NCBI RefSeq assembly: GCF_030409055.1
Contig: NZ_CP116619.1
Span: 2,643,628 to 2,707,627 of the forward strand
Source: Trichocoleus desertorum NBK24
Lineage (GTDB): Bacteria > Cyanobacteriota > Cyanobacteriia > FACHB-46
DNA length: 64,000 nucleotides
Reading direction: 5' to 3'
Both the position numbers and the translations under genes were made by a program. Shown piece after piece: positions 55,984 to 64,000 of this stretch. The notes under the pieces were generated by a model that saw only the letters and a list, made by a program, of their open reading frames with translations, was not told the DNA's origin and did not search any database. Numbering within the stretch: position 1 is the stretch's first letter; each line of letters opens with the position of its first letter.

Positions 55984-56222
55984 TTGTGGGTATAGGGTAA
56001 GCAGGGCTGCGGTTCTGTCGAGAAGCGGATTTCGCGATCGCTCTCTGACCAGATGTAGAGCTTGTAATCCAGACGGGCTAAGCCTGGAAGCGGATGGCAA
56101 TCGCTGAAATATCTTTCACGATAGGAACATAGGTTACAAACTTACTCGCCTAGATTGAGTACGATAAGTATTATTAAGAAACATAAACAAATTTTCCATA
56201 CTTCGTAAGGGGACTGATTCCA

Positions 56223-56759
56223 GTGGCACCACTTCTACAGGTTGCAAAAACGACTGAGGAATCTTTGATCGCTGAGTTTTTCCGCAAATCGGAAGGTCAG
56301 TGGCGATCGGAACGGCGCTATTACACGCTCCCCGCAGGAGATACGCAAGAAATGGTGAGCTTCATCACCATTCGGTTTTTAGAAGCAGGCTGTGATGAGC
56401 TGGCACGCTTGGCAGCGTTGCATGAGTTGAGCGATGCCGTCACTCTGACTTGCGGTGCCCACGTCACTTGGGAAAGTAGAGAGTCGGTTTCGGGTCGTAA
56501 GAAGTCTAAAGGCTCAACGCTGTTTGGTGCTGCGGGCAATATCTTGTATCGCGATCGCGGTTTCGCAACAGTCAAACCTGTCACAGCGGAATATCACTTC
56601 TCGACTCCCCAAACCCTTTGCCTCAAGACCGAATACGATGGTTCAATGTTTGAGGAAGAAATAAAGTTGGTAGGTGACAGCTACCGTACTCGCCAAACCA
56701 TCATTTCCCGTGCGGGTGAACAGCAAATGATCGGTCAGTATTTGGAAAAACGTATTTAG
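56223..56759 (+). CDS. cpcS: Phycobiliprotein chromophore lyase, CpcS/CpeS family
   Basis: 178 residues starting at GTG 56223. Signatures 'EFFRKSEGQWRSERRYYTL', 'FITIRFLE', 'ESRESVSGRKKSKGSTLFG' and 'TRQTIISRAGEQQMIGQYLE' match the T-type lipocalin-like CpcS/CpeS lyases that attach phycocyanobilin to Cys-84-type sites of phycobiliproteins. Substrate breadth (CpcB, ApcA/B or others) cannot be told. No phycobiliprotein gene is in the window. A terminator follows. Confidence 0.93.
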   Translation: MAPLLQVAKTTEESLIAEFFRKSEGQWRSERRYYTLPAGDTQEMVSFITIRFLEAGCDELARLAALHELSDAVTLTCGAHVTWESRESVSGRKKSKGSTLFGAAGNILYRDRGFATVKPVTAEYHFSTPQTLCLKTEYDGSMFEEEIKLVGDSYRTRQTIISRAGEQQMIGQYLEKRI

Positions 56760-56799
56760 CATGTTTAGTAGCGATCGCTAAAAATCCGTCTGTCTAGAG

Positions 56800-56827
56800 A
56801 GAGATATCCGTAAGGGTATCTCTTTTG
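56800..56827 (+). terminator. cpcS terminator
   Basis: AGAGATATCC (56800-56809) and GGGTATCTCT (56814-56823) pair with a 4-nt loop and one G-U, followed by TTT. Confidence 0.75.
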
Positions 56828-56964
56828 GCATAGGAGTAAATTTGGTTTATGGGGTTAACATTTGTTTAATCACAGATTAATCATAGATTAAGCCATTTTC
56901 TGTTGTGCTAGCAGAAGTCTCTATCGGTGGCTACTCCTACGTTTTTGTAATAATTTCATAGCCC

Positions 56965-57705
56965 ATGATCACAATTTCCCCTAAACGAGTTGCCGCTTGG
57001 TTGACTCTAATTGTTGTTGCACTTGTTCTTGCGAACTCGGCTGTATATTTTTCTGCTTACGTTTTAGGTCATGGCCGACTGTTCGGAATTGCTAGACTCT
57101 TTAATCTTGATTATGAACGCAATATTCCTAGTTGGTATGCTTCTATTTCTCTGCTAGCTTGCTCAGTGCTGTTAGCAACGATAGCCAAAACCCAACCTAA
57201 AGAAACAAGGCCCAAAGCTGGTGATTGGTGGACTCTATCAATCATCTTTTTGTTTTTGTCTATTGATGAACTCGCTAGTATTCACGAGCTGTTCATTAAC
57301 CCTGTTAGGAATACATTGGGTACGACAGGAATCTTTCACTATGCTTGGGTCATTCCCTACGGTGGATTAGTTCTCCTTCTCGGCCTTAGATATGTAAAGT
57401 TTTTAGCTCAGTTGCCTGCTCGAACGCGGCGTTCTTTTGTTGTAAGTGGGGCTATCTATATTGGCGGTGCTTTGGGTATGGAAATGGTGGGTTCTTGGCA
57501 CGTCACCCTTTATGGCCAGCAAAACTTAGCTTATGCTCTCATAATGTCGGTTGAAGAAACTCTGGAGATGCTGGGGATTGTGGTTTTTCTCCATGCCCTG
57601 CTGACTTACTTGAAGCGGTATGTCACAACTATCCAAATTAGCATCGGCAACAACGCCTCAGAGGTGCTGCCAGAAATGACACCAGAGCGATCGCACACTA
57701 TCTAG
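56965..57705 (+). CDS. Multi-pass membrane protein with conserved acidic/His motifs, unknown
   Basis: 246 residues with about six hydrophobic segments. Between them polar residues stand out inside or at the edge of helices: 'LSIDELASIHELFINPVRN', 'IFHYAWVIPYGGL', 'GGALGMEMVGSW' and 'SVEETLEMLGIVVFLHALL'. Glu and His in such positions often form metal or quinone sites. I cannot assign a family. The C-terminal 35 residues are polar and may be cytoplasmic. Confidence 0.7.
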   Translation: MITISPKRVAAWLTLIVVALVLANSAVYFSAYVLGHGRLFGIARLFNLDYERNIPSWYASISLLACSVLLATIAKTQPKETRPKAGDWWTLSIIFLFLSIDELASIHELFINPVRNTLGTTGIFHYAWVIPYGGLVLLLGLRYVKFLAQLPARTRRSFVVSGAIYIGGALGMEMVGSWHVTLYGQQNLAYALIMSVEETLEMLGIVVFLHALLTYLKRYVTTIQISIGNNASEVLPEMTPERSHTI

Positions 57706-57740
57706 CCCCAAGGCTTAAATCAAAGTGATCGCCCTTAACC

Positions 57741-59453
57741 TCAATAATTCGTACCAGATTTGCGGTGGTGGACGGCGGTGAGGGCGTTAGATTCCAAGAC
57801 TTTGCCGCTATCCGCGATCGCATACAGCAACCAGTGATCACCACACTCCATTCGGTTTTCCACACGGCATTCTAAATAGGCCAGAGCATCTTTGAGAATC
57901 GGAGCGCCATCACTGGTGAGTTCCGTTTCTACGCCTTGAAAGCGGTCTTCCGCAGGGCCGAACGGTTTCAGGAAGTGCTTCATCAGGCCGAGGTGGTTGC
58001 CTTCTGCCAAAATATTCAAGACAAATTGGCTACCGGGATACATCAAGGACTCGATCGCCCGCTCTTTCGCAACAGCCACGGTCAAACCAGGCGGGCTAAA
58101 AGTGGCTTGAGACACCCATGAGGCCAACATTGCGCTCGCAATCTCTTCTTGCTTCGAGGTGACAATGCAGAGGGAGCCAACTAGACGACCTACGGCTTGC
58201 TCTAGGGAGGTGGCAGGTTGTCTTGGTTCCCGCACCTTCTTGGCTTTCTTCAGGGCTTGGGCGAAGTCAGTGCCTGCTTCTTCGCACATTTTGATTGTCA
58301 CTTCCGTGGGCTTGAACTTGACCCGGATAGTCTCAAAGCCTAAGCTGTACCCTGCATCCTTGAATTTGCCTTCGATCAGGTCGATCGCCTCGCCACTCCA
58401 GCCAAAGGAGCCAAATACCCCGGCGAGTTTGCTCTTTGTAGCTGTAGAGAGAACAATCCCTAGGGCAGTTTGGATCGGGGTAGGCGCGTGGCCTCCCAGG
58501 GTAGGAGACCCCATGATGAAGCCAGCACACTTCTCCACTGCTGCTTGAATTTCACCAGGCTCAGCAATTTCGCAGTTGATGGATTCTACACCAACGCCTG
58601 CTTTAGTAATGCCTCGCGCGATCGCCTGAGCCAGAGTGGCGGTGTTGCCATAAGCTGAGGCGTACAGCAGCGCCACTGAGAGTTCTTGCGACTTTTGCTG
58701 TTGGCTCCAATGCTGGTAAGCGTGGGTCAGCTCTGTGAGGCCATAGCGCACCAAAGGCCCATGTCCCGGCGCGTAGAACTTTACTGTCAGATCAGCTAGC
58801 TTATCGAGTGCTGTTTCCACCTGACGAGCATGAGGAGCCATCAAGCAGTCATAGTAGTAGCGGCGATCGTCACTAAAGACCGTCCAGCCTTCATCAAACA
58901 CTTGATCGCCACAGATGTGAGCGCCAAAGAATTTATCGGTGTAGAGAATTTGGGTGTGTGGGTCGTAGGTGCAGAGGCTGTCGGGCCAGCGAGGACTTGG
59001 GGTGGGGATGAATTGCAGATGGTGCCCTTGACCGAGATCTAAGGTTTCTTCGCCTCGAACGACGAGGATGTTGAGATCTTGATTGCCGAGGGCATTGCGG
59101 AGGGCGATCGCCCCTGGATTGGAACAAACAAAGTTGATCTGGGGTGCAATGTCGAGCAAGGTTTGTAGCGTGATGGCTCGGTTGGGGTTGACGTGCCCCA
59201 GAATCACATAATCCAGTTGTTTCAGGTTTAGACGCTTCTTTAATTCGGTGAGATAGGTTTCTGCAAAAGATTCACCGGGCGGATCAATTAGAGCAGTTTG
59301 GTCACCGCGAATCAAGAAAGAATTGGCTGTGGTGCCTCGTTGTCGGGCGTACTCAATCTCAAAGCGGAGACGAGTCCAACTGCGCGATCGCAATACGGTT
59401 GTATCAAGGGCGATCGGTAAAACTTGCACGTCTCTGGGTTTAGTTTCCACCAT
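57741..59453 (-). CDS. flv1: Flavodiiron protein Flv1 (class C, degenerate diiron site)
   Basis: 570 residues from ATG 59453 (MVETKPRDVQV); the frame runs 27 codons further but the start here matches Flv1 relatives. Three modules: metallo-beta-lactamase-like domain (1-260), flavodoxin domain (about 270-405, 'LLYASAYGNTATLAQAI') and flavin reductase domain (430-570). The diiron motif HxExDH is replaced by 'HVNPNR' (87-92), and the later His ligand by Arg ('PSPRWPD'), as in Flv1. With Flv3 it reduces O2 to water at the acceptor side of photosystem I. Its first 14 nt overlap the preceding membrane-protein gene. Confidence 0.95.
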   Translation of the reverse strand: MVETKPRDVQVLPIALDTTVLRSRSWTRLRFEIEYARQRGTTANSFLIRGDQTALIDPPGESFAETYLTELKKRLNLKQLDYVILGHVNPNRAITLQTLLDIAPQINFVCSNPGAIALRNALGNQDLNILVVRGEETLDLGQGHHLQFIPTPSPRWPDSLCTYDPHTQILYTDKFFGAHICGDQVFDEGWTVFSDDRRYYYDCLMAPHARQVETALDKLADLTVKFYAPGHGPLVRYGLTELTHAYQHWSQQQKSQELSVALLYASAYGNTATLAQAIARGITKAGVGVESINCEIAEPGEIQAAVEKCAGFIMGSPTLGGHAPTPIQTALGIVLSTATKSKLAGVFGSFGWSGEAIDLIEGKFKDAGYSLGFETIRVKFKPTEVTIKMCEEAGTDFAQALKKAKKVREPRQPATSLEQAVGRLVGSLCIVTSKQEEIASAMLASWVSQATFSPPGLTVAVAKERAIESLMYPGSQFVLNILAEGNHLGLMKHFLKPFGPAEDRFQGVETELTSDGAPILKDALAYLECRVENRMECGDHWLLYAIADSGKVLESNALTAVHHRKSGTNY

Positions 59454-60129
59454 AGATTCTCGCTTTAGGAAAATATTGCTTGAGAAAATTGGGACTACAG
59501 CCAAAGCGCAGCAGCATGTTCGGTAAATCTGCACGTCTGACGTCCATTAGTGCCAGAATAGCTTCCGCTTGCGCCGCGCGGGAATTTCGCTTCAGAACCG
59601 CATCTAACTTTTCTTGGCGATTTGCCTTTTGCTCTGCGGTCAGCGACACATCATTTCTAAAGTAATTTTCTAAAAAATCAACTCCATCAGTGAGGTCAGG
59701 GCAAAGATTTAAGATCCGTTCTACATCTGTCCAAAAGGCGGCGGTGCGACCTGTTTCTTTGGAAGCAATCAAGGCGTAGGCAACACGAATTAATCGGGCA
59801 TAGATAATCTTGATATCTAACGTAAAAAAGCCCGTGTCAGTCCGAGCATTCATCAACGTGACAAACCCCACCCCAAACCCTAACGCTTGACTCACCAAGG
59901 CCCAGTCAATGGGGAGTCGAGGGGTCATCGAAGTGGTCATCCAAAACAGGAAGCAGGGAAACAAAAACTGAGCAGTTGCCCACACCCAAACACCCCCAGT
60001 TTTGAAAGGCTCAAAAAAAGGGAGGAACTTGCAGTCGTCTGCTAGCTGTTTAAATGCCACCGCAATATTGATTAACCCTGGAATTGCCAATATTAATAGC
60101 CAGGGCAACCAAGCTATCAATTCACTCAC
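59440..60129 (-). CDS. Membrane protein of unknown function inside the flv3-flv1 operon
   Basis: 229 residues, start GTG at 60129 overlapping the stop of the winged-helix gene (GTGA). Three hydrophobic segments (about 5-25 'WLPWLLILAIPGLINIAVAF', 46-66 and 76-94) are followed by a soluble helical C-terminus ('NLCPDLTDGVDFLENYF', 'NRQEKLDAVLKRN', 'ILALMDVRRADLPNML'). Its stop overlaps the flv1 start by 14 nt. I recall that genes also lie between flv1A and flv3A in Nostoc, but not what they encode. Function unknown; acting with Flv1/Flv3 is inferred from context. Confidence 0.8.
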   Translation of the reverse strand: MSELIAWLPWLLILAIPGLINIAVAFKQLADDCKFLPFFEPFKTGGVWVWATAQFLFPCFLFWMTTSMTPRLPIDWALVSQALGFGVGFVTLMNARTDTGFFTLDIKIIYARLIRVAYALIASKETGRTAAFWTDVERILNLCPDLTDGVDFLENYFRNDVSLTAEQKANRQEKLDAVLKRNSRAAQAEAILALMDVRRADLPNMLLRFGCSPNFLKQYFPKARIYGGN

Positions 60130-60449
60130 GCTTCCTGATTCAAAGACAAAACGGGGTGTAAATGTAGGTGTCCTTTCGAGGTCAGGATGAAGTAGGTTTT
60201 AGAGTTGGAGTGAATTGCCACTGGAGCCTGCGGGTGTCCCCAAGGCAACAACTGACTCATCAGCCACTGACCATGACCGTGATGGTTTTCAGCGGTCGCT
60301 CGGCTGGTGTCAATGTAGCCCTTTTGCCAGAGCTGCTGCACAACTTCGTGCATTTCGCTGATCGGGCACCCCAAGGCATGAGCTAAATTTTCTACGGTGA
60401 GCGGTCTCCGTTCTAGCGCGCTCAAAACCCGCATTTCATCGACGTTCAT
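60126..60449 (-). CDS. Small winged-helix protein inside the flv3-flv1 operon
   Basis: 107 residues. Residues 1-50 form a winged helix-turn-helix pattern ('MRVLSALERRPLTVENLAHA', 'EMHEVVQQLWQKGYID'), the rest is rich in His ('ENHHGHGQW', 'SKGHLHLHPV') and might bind metal or haem. It begins 89 nt after the flv3 stop with an AGGTGG site and overlaps the next gene by 4 nt. It could be a local regulator of the operon or a redox/metal sensor. Not recognised beyond the HTH. Confidence 0.72.
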   Translation of the reverse strand: MNVDEMRVLSALERRPLTVENLAHALGCPISEMHEVVQQLWQKGYIDTSRATAENHHGHGQWLMSQLLPWGHPQAPVAIHSNSKTYFILTSKGHLHLHPVLSLNQEA

Positions 60450-60538
60450 AGTCCACCTGTCCGAGTGCTCTTATCGTAGCATCACTCTCTTTGCCTCACT
60501 TTAATGTTTTTGTCAACCTGGCGAAACCACCTTTCGGG

Positions 60539-62266
60539 TCAATAGTGATTGCCCACTTTGCGATGGTGTACAGCGGTGAGCGCATCAGGGTTAGAAACTC
60601 GTCCCTCTTGCACCGTGCTGTAAACGATCCAGTGGTCGTTACACTCCATACGGCTGCTGACTTCGCACTCTAAATAAGCCAGCGCTTCAGTGAGAATGGG
60701 TGAACCGTTCTGAGCGGGTTGTGTTTTTACGCCAGCAAAGCGATCGGCCCCTGGTGGGAATCGTTTCAGGAAGTGTTTCATCAAGCCCAAGTGATTGCCT
60801 TCTTCCAGCACATTAAGGACAAAGCGATCGCCTACTTGCATTAGAGATTCGATCGCCCGATCTTTTGCCACCGCAATCGTGAAACCTAGCGGAGTAAAGC
60901 TGGCCTGGGCCACCCAGGAGGCTAACATCGCCCCGCCGACATTACCTTTTTTCGCGGTGATGATGTACAAACCACCACTAATCCGCCCCAACGCTTTGTC
61001 GAGGTCGCCATCGAGCGACTTCATCTGTTGAATGGCGCGATCGCGAGTCAGCCACTGGCCTAAGTCAGTTCCCGCTTCTTCGCAAAGCTGATAAACCGAT
61101 TCGTTAGGCGTGTCTTTGATCCGCACCGCTGGGAAGGCTACGGTCAAGCCCGACTCTCTAAACCGTGTCACGAGGGGGTCAACTGGCTCGTCATCGCCAC
61201 CATAGGATTCAAAAATTCCTACGGCTTGCTTGTCTTTTGCGGCGGCTAACACCGTACCTAGGGCAGCTTGCGCGGTGGCTGCGGCTGACCCCGATACAGG
61301 GGGTGTAGCGATCGCTAAACCTGCCGAGCGACCCACCAGTTCTTGGACTTCTTGCGGGTCTGCCGATTTCAAATCCATCATTTCGACGGCAACACCTGTT
61401 TTGGTGATTCCCTTTGCCAATGCCTGCGAGAGGCGATCGCTGTAACCGTAGTCAGACACGTAAAACACGGCCACGGTTTTTTCTGACTTAGCCTTGGCTT
61501 GGCTCCAGTTGCGGTAGCGATCGACCCACTCCGCCACGTTGTAGTAAAGCAAGGGGCCGTGCCCGGTGGCAATCTGCTTCACCTCTGGCAGTTCACCCAT
61601 GCGTTTCAGGGCAGACAGTACCGAGCGAGCATTGGGAGCCATCAGACATTCGTAATAGAAACGAAAATCCGCTTCAATTTCGCTTAAGTCTTCGTCAAAG
61701 GTGCGATCGTCGCAGAAGTGCATGCCAAACGCATCGCAGGTGAAGAGAATCTGCGTCTTGGTGTCGTAGCTAAAAATGGTGTCAGGCCAGTGCAGATTGG
61801 GAGCGATCACAAACTCCAATTCGTGACCATTGCCCAAATCCAGGCGATCGCCATTTTTGACAATCTGCCGCTTAAACGGTTGGTGTACCAAATCTTCGAG
61901 AAACTGAATCGCCACCTTAGAACCCACCACGGTCGCTTGGGGAGCCAAGGCCAAGACATCGCGAACTAAACCACTGTGGTCTGGTTCCGTATGACTAATC
62001 ACCAAATAATCGATCTTGGCTGGGTCTACGACTTGAGTTAGCGTCTCTAAGTAGAGTTGGCGGAACTTTTCGTGGGACGTATCGACCAGCGCAATCTTTT
62101 CGCCTTTAATGACAAAAGAGTTGTAGGTCGTACCATTCTTCAGACCAAACTCGATGTCAAAGCGATCGCGGTCCCAATCTAATGAGCGAATCGTGGTGGT
62201 TTCCGCAGCAATTTCGCTCGTTTGTATTGTCAGTCTACGTTGAGCCCGGTCAGTCAGCACTACCAT
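60539..62266 (-). CDS. flv3: Flavodiiron protein Flv3 (class C, intact diiron site)
   Basis: 575 residues from ATG 62266 (MVVLTDRAQ), with AGGAG upstream. Diiron ligands are intact: HTEPDH (His92, Glu94, Asp96, His97), 'NLHWPD' and 'ATGHGPLL' with further His. Then a flavodoxin domain ('FYVSDYGYSDRLSQAL') and a flavin reductase domain ('GNVGGAMLASWVAQASFTPL'). It matches Flv3 along its length, including the C-terminal 'LTAVHHRKVG'. Flv3 pairs with Flv1 for light-dependent O2 reduction under changing light. First gene of the four-gene operon. Confidence 0.96.
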   Translation of the reverse strand: MVVLTDRAQRRLTIQTSEIAAETTTIRSLDWDRDRFDIEFGLKNGTTYNSFVIKGEKIALVDTSHEKFRQLYLETLTQVVDPAKIDYLVISHTEPDHSGLVRDVLALAPQATVVGSKVAIQFLEDLVHQPFKRQIVKNGDRLDLGNGHELEFVIAPNLHWPDTIFSYDTKTQILFTCDAFGMHFCDDRTFDEDLSEIEADFRFYYECLMAPNARSVLSALKRMGELPEVKQIATGHGPLLYYNVAEWVDRYRNWSQAKAKSEKTVAVFYVSDYGYSDRLSQALAKGITKTGVAVEMMDLKSADPQEVQELVGRSAGLAIATPPVSGSAAATAQAALGTVLAAAKDKQAVGIFESYGGDDEPVDPLVTRFRESGLTVAFPAVRIKDTPNESVYQLCEEAGTDLGQWLTRDRAIQQMKSLDGDLDKALGRISGGLYIITAKKGNVGGAMLASWVAQASFTPLGFTIAVAKDRAIESLMQVGDRFVLNVLEEGNHLGLMKHFLKRFPPGADRFAGVKTQPAQNGSPILTEALAYLECEVSSRMECNDHWIVYSTVQEGRVSNPDALTAVHHRKVGNHY

Positions 62267-62397
62267 GTAAAATCTCCTCGTCAAACCTGGCTGAGGCGAT
62301 CGCCTTTCCCTATTGTCACACGTTGATTTAAAAACCTGGGTTGAAAGACCTAATAGGTAAGTTAAGCAATTCTATATGTATTTATACCTAATCACCT

Positions 62398-63240
62398 GTG
62401 GATAAAAGCTGGTTAGCTTTGATGATTGGCAATTCTCGGCTGCATTGGGCTTGGTTTGATGGAGACCAATTGCAATCAGCTTGGGATAGTGAGCATTTGC
62501 CGAATTCTGAACCCCCTAAACCCCCAAATTTGGGGGGAATTTTGAAAACAGCTTCCCCTTTTCTTGAATGTCCGTTAGGGGTATGTATTGAAGGCTGGGA
62601 GGGGGCTATAGAGCGATTGCGAGAAGAGAACCTTGACGAATTGGCGATTGTCTTAGCCTCTGTCGTTCCAGCCCAAACTGCTATTTGGCAAGACTATCCC
62701 CAACTCCAAATCCTCACGCTTGCACAAATTCCCCTACAGCTCAGCTACCCCACTCTAGGAATCGATCGCGCCTTGGCTTTATGGGGAGCGGGAGAAGTGT
62801 ACGGTTGGCCTACTCTGGTGATTGATTCGGGCACGGCGCTGACATTCACAGGTGGCAACACTGAGCGACAACTCGTTGGGGGGGCGATTCTGCCTGGATT
62901 GAGTCTGCAAGTACGAGCTTTAGCTGACAAAACCGCAGCCTTACCTGCGATCGCCTTACTCGAAACCTTACCCAAGCGTTGGGCCAATGACACGCAAGAG
63001 GCGATCGCCAGTGGCATTATCCATACGGTTTTGGCGGGAGTTGTAGACTTTATCCAAGCTTGGTGGCAAGAGTTTCCGGGTAGTGCTGTAGTGATGACCG
63101 GGGGCGATCGCGTTCTACTCCACCAGTATTTGCAAGACCAGTATCCTGAACTGGCGGCTCAAATTACGGTTGACCCTAACTTAATTTTTTGGGGGATGCG
63201 AGCATGCCGAACCAAGCCTAGTTCAGCTCTAAGTGGGTGA
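62398..63240 (+). CDS. coaX: Type III pantothenate kinase CoaX with a repeat insertion
   Basis: 280 residues starting at GTG 62398. CoaX starts coenzyme A synthesis by phosphorylating pantothenate. Signatures: 'LMIGNSRLHWAWF' (phosphate loop), 'LVIDSGTALTFTGG' (metal and phosphate binding), 'GGAILPGLSLQVRALADKTA' and 'GGDRVLLHQYL'. Residues 38-53 (EPPKPPNLGGILKTAS) are coded by a Pro/Gly-rich repeat and look inserted. The last 12 nt overlap the stop of the opposing hydrolase gene. Confidence 0.92.
   Translation: MDKSWLALMIGNSRLHWAWFDGDQLQSAWDSEHLPNSEPPKPPNLGGILKTASPFLECPLGVCIEGWEGAIERLREENLDELAIVLASVVPAQTAIWQDYPQLQILTLAQIPLQLSYPTLGIDRALALWGAGEVYGWPTLVIDSGTALTFTGGNTERQLVGGAILPGLSLQVRALADKTAALPAIALLETLPKRWANDTQEAIASGIIHTVLAGVVDFIQAWWQEFPGSAVVMTGGDRVLLHQYLQDQYPELAAQITVDPNLIFWGMRACRTKPSSALSG
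62511..62545. repeat. Palindromic cyanobacterial interspersed repeat read in frame in coaX
   Basis: ACCCCCTAAACCCCCAAATT is followed by TGGGGGGAATTTTGA, containing a perfect 16-bp palindrome CCCCCAAATTTGGGGG (62521-62536). Repeats of the form CCCCCTAAA-n-CCCCC...GGGGG are common between genes in cyanobacteria; here one sits inside a gene. Confidence 0.85.
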
Positions 63241-64000
63241 GACAAACTCCCGAATTTCTTGGGCAACGGCTGCTGGAGCTGTGAGCGGTAGTTCTTCACC
63301 ACCTTGCGGCACAATCCGCCAATTTGCGGTTGGTGTAAGTTCTGCGTAAGTTTGGCTCAGCAGCTTAGCCGCAAAGGCATCTTGTTCGCTTTGCAAGACT
63401 GTGACCGGAACCTTGAGCCAATCAAGCCTTCCCTGCAATTGCTCTGCTTGAATCTCAGCCCGTCGGCGTTGAAATAGCAAGCGACAGGCTACAGGAGATT
63501 GCAGCAGTTGTTTTCGCCATTGCAAAGTGCGTCCAACCCGCTTTTGCAGACCTAATAAAGGTGCAAAGGGCTGTAGCGATCGCAGCAACCAAAACAACAG
63601 CGGCGGTCGAGCGATTAACAACTTGGCCCACCACCAACGCCGCCCCACCTTCTGCACCTGAATCCCTTCTGGAGCCAATAACACCAAGCCACGTACCTGA
63701 TCCAAATACTTCAGGGCATAGCTCGCCGCCACCCAGGCTCCCAAAGAATGACCAATCAAATACACCTGCCGCAATCGCAAGCTCTCTAAATATTCTGCCA
63801 GCGTCTCTACTTGCAGCTCAATCGAGTAGTGCACATTGGGGCGTTCCGACTCCCCAACCCCCAACAGATCAGGTGCAAAACAGTGGTACTCCGTTCCTAA
63901 CTGCTCAAGCACTGGCACCCATTGGCTGCTATCACTCCAAGAGCCATGCAGAAACACAAGTGCATCTCCCTGACCGATTTCACGCCAGAAAATTTGCCCT
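63229..64000 (-). CDS. Alpha/beta hydrolase, 5' end outside the window
   Basis: The frame stays open to the edge of the window ('IFWREIGQGDALVFLHGSWS' at the visible start), so it continues upstream; a start at 63957 would cut off the first strand. The oxyanion motif is 'LHGSWSD', nucleophile elbow 'LIGHSLGAWVA' (Ser), acid in 'LQSEQDAFAAKL', and the catalytic His should be near the C-terminus but is not obvious ('PQGGEELPLTAP'). Substrate unknown. Confidence 0.88.
   Translation of the reverse strand, partial: GQIFWREIGQGDALVFLHGSWSDSSQWVPVLEQLGTEYHCFAPDLLGVGESERPNVHYSIELQVETLAEYLESLRLRQVYLIGHSLGAWVAASYALKYLDQVRGLVLLAPEGIQVQKVGRRWWWAKLLIARPPLLFWLLRSLQPFAPLLGLQKRVGRTLQWRKQLLQSPVACRLLFQRRRAEIQAEQLQGRLDWLKVPVTVLQSEQDAFAAKLLSQTYAELTPTANWRIVPQGGEELPLTAPAAVAQEIREFVSPT

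Overview
This window is a piece of a cyanobacterial chromosome, probably from a filamentous or Leptolyngbya-like species, although I cannot fix the genus. The evidence is the very frequent HIP1 octamer GCGATCGC, together with psbY (photosystem II), a CpcS-type bilin lyase, the flv1/flv3 flavodiiron pair, a class II fructose-bisphosphate aldolase, the cyanobacterial pilMNOQ arrangement and several cyanobacteria-only small families (DUF2358, DUF1816, TIGR02652).

Layout. 1-2466: 3' part of a 23S rRNA gene, 5S rRNA and a strong terminator. 2616-5336: molybdate uptake (modA and a modB-modC fusion). 5435-8577: two small coupled genes, a heptamer repeat array, and a secreted deacetylase/phosphodiester-glycosidase fusion. 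8686-19799: fba, tRNA-Lys, an aldose epimerase, a large CapA-like protein, a AAA ATPase with its VOC partner, a gamma-carbonic-anhydrase-like protein, psbY (39 codons), a queuosine-precursor transporter and a coiled-coil protein with a 60-residue duplication. 20009-23998: folC, an orphan ABC solute-binding lipoprotein and purT. 24709-29601: pilM-pilN-pilO-pilQ. 29943-34201: HU, cobD, an odd FAD oxidoreductase, dcd and a corrinoid-adenosyltransferase-like P-loop protein.

34538-38912 is the most accessory-looking stretch. It has a ribbon-helix-helix protein, then an AT-rich, HIP1-free, tightly packed three-gene operon (DNA methyltransferase, DUF262 protein, HEPN RNase), then an Uma2 nuclease next to tRNA-Val. 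This looks like an acquired anti-phage or anti-plasmid cassette.

39065-48829 is mostly housekeeping: radC, a deaminase, a PRK-like kinase, HtpX, ribokinase, an orphan sensory-rhodopsin-transducer homologue overlapping a CAP-domain lipoprotein, and oligopeptidase A. 49005-51042 is a second HIP1-poor gene pair (unknown beta-rich protein and pentapeptide-repeat protein). At 51104-51991 an Uma2 gene is split by a 249-bp element with 17-bp terminal inverted repeats and a 6-bp target duplication, so it is a MITE-like insertion. 52156-56759 holds a membrane protein, pepP, a TetR regulator, hsp20 with a possible RNA thermometer, and cpcS.

57741-62266 is a four-gene operon in which flv3 and flv1 (O2 photoreduction) flank a small winged-helix protein and a membrane protein. 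The last three genes overlap, which suggests these unknowns act with Flv1/Flv3. The window ends with coaX, which carries an in-frame repeat insertion, and the 3' part of an alpha/beta hydrolase gene that runs off the edge.

Limits: all calls were made by eye from sequence motifs and remembered families. No alignment, structure or database search was run.
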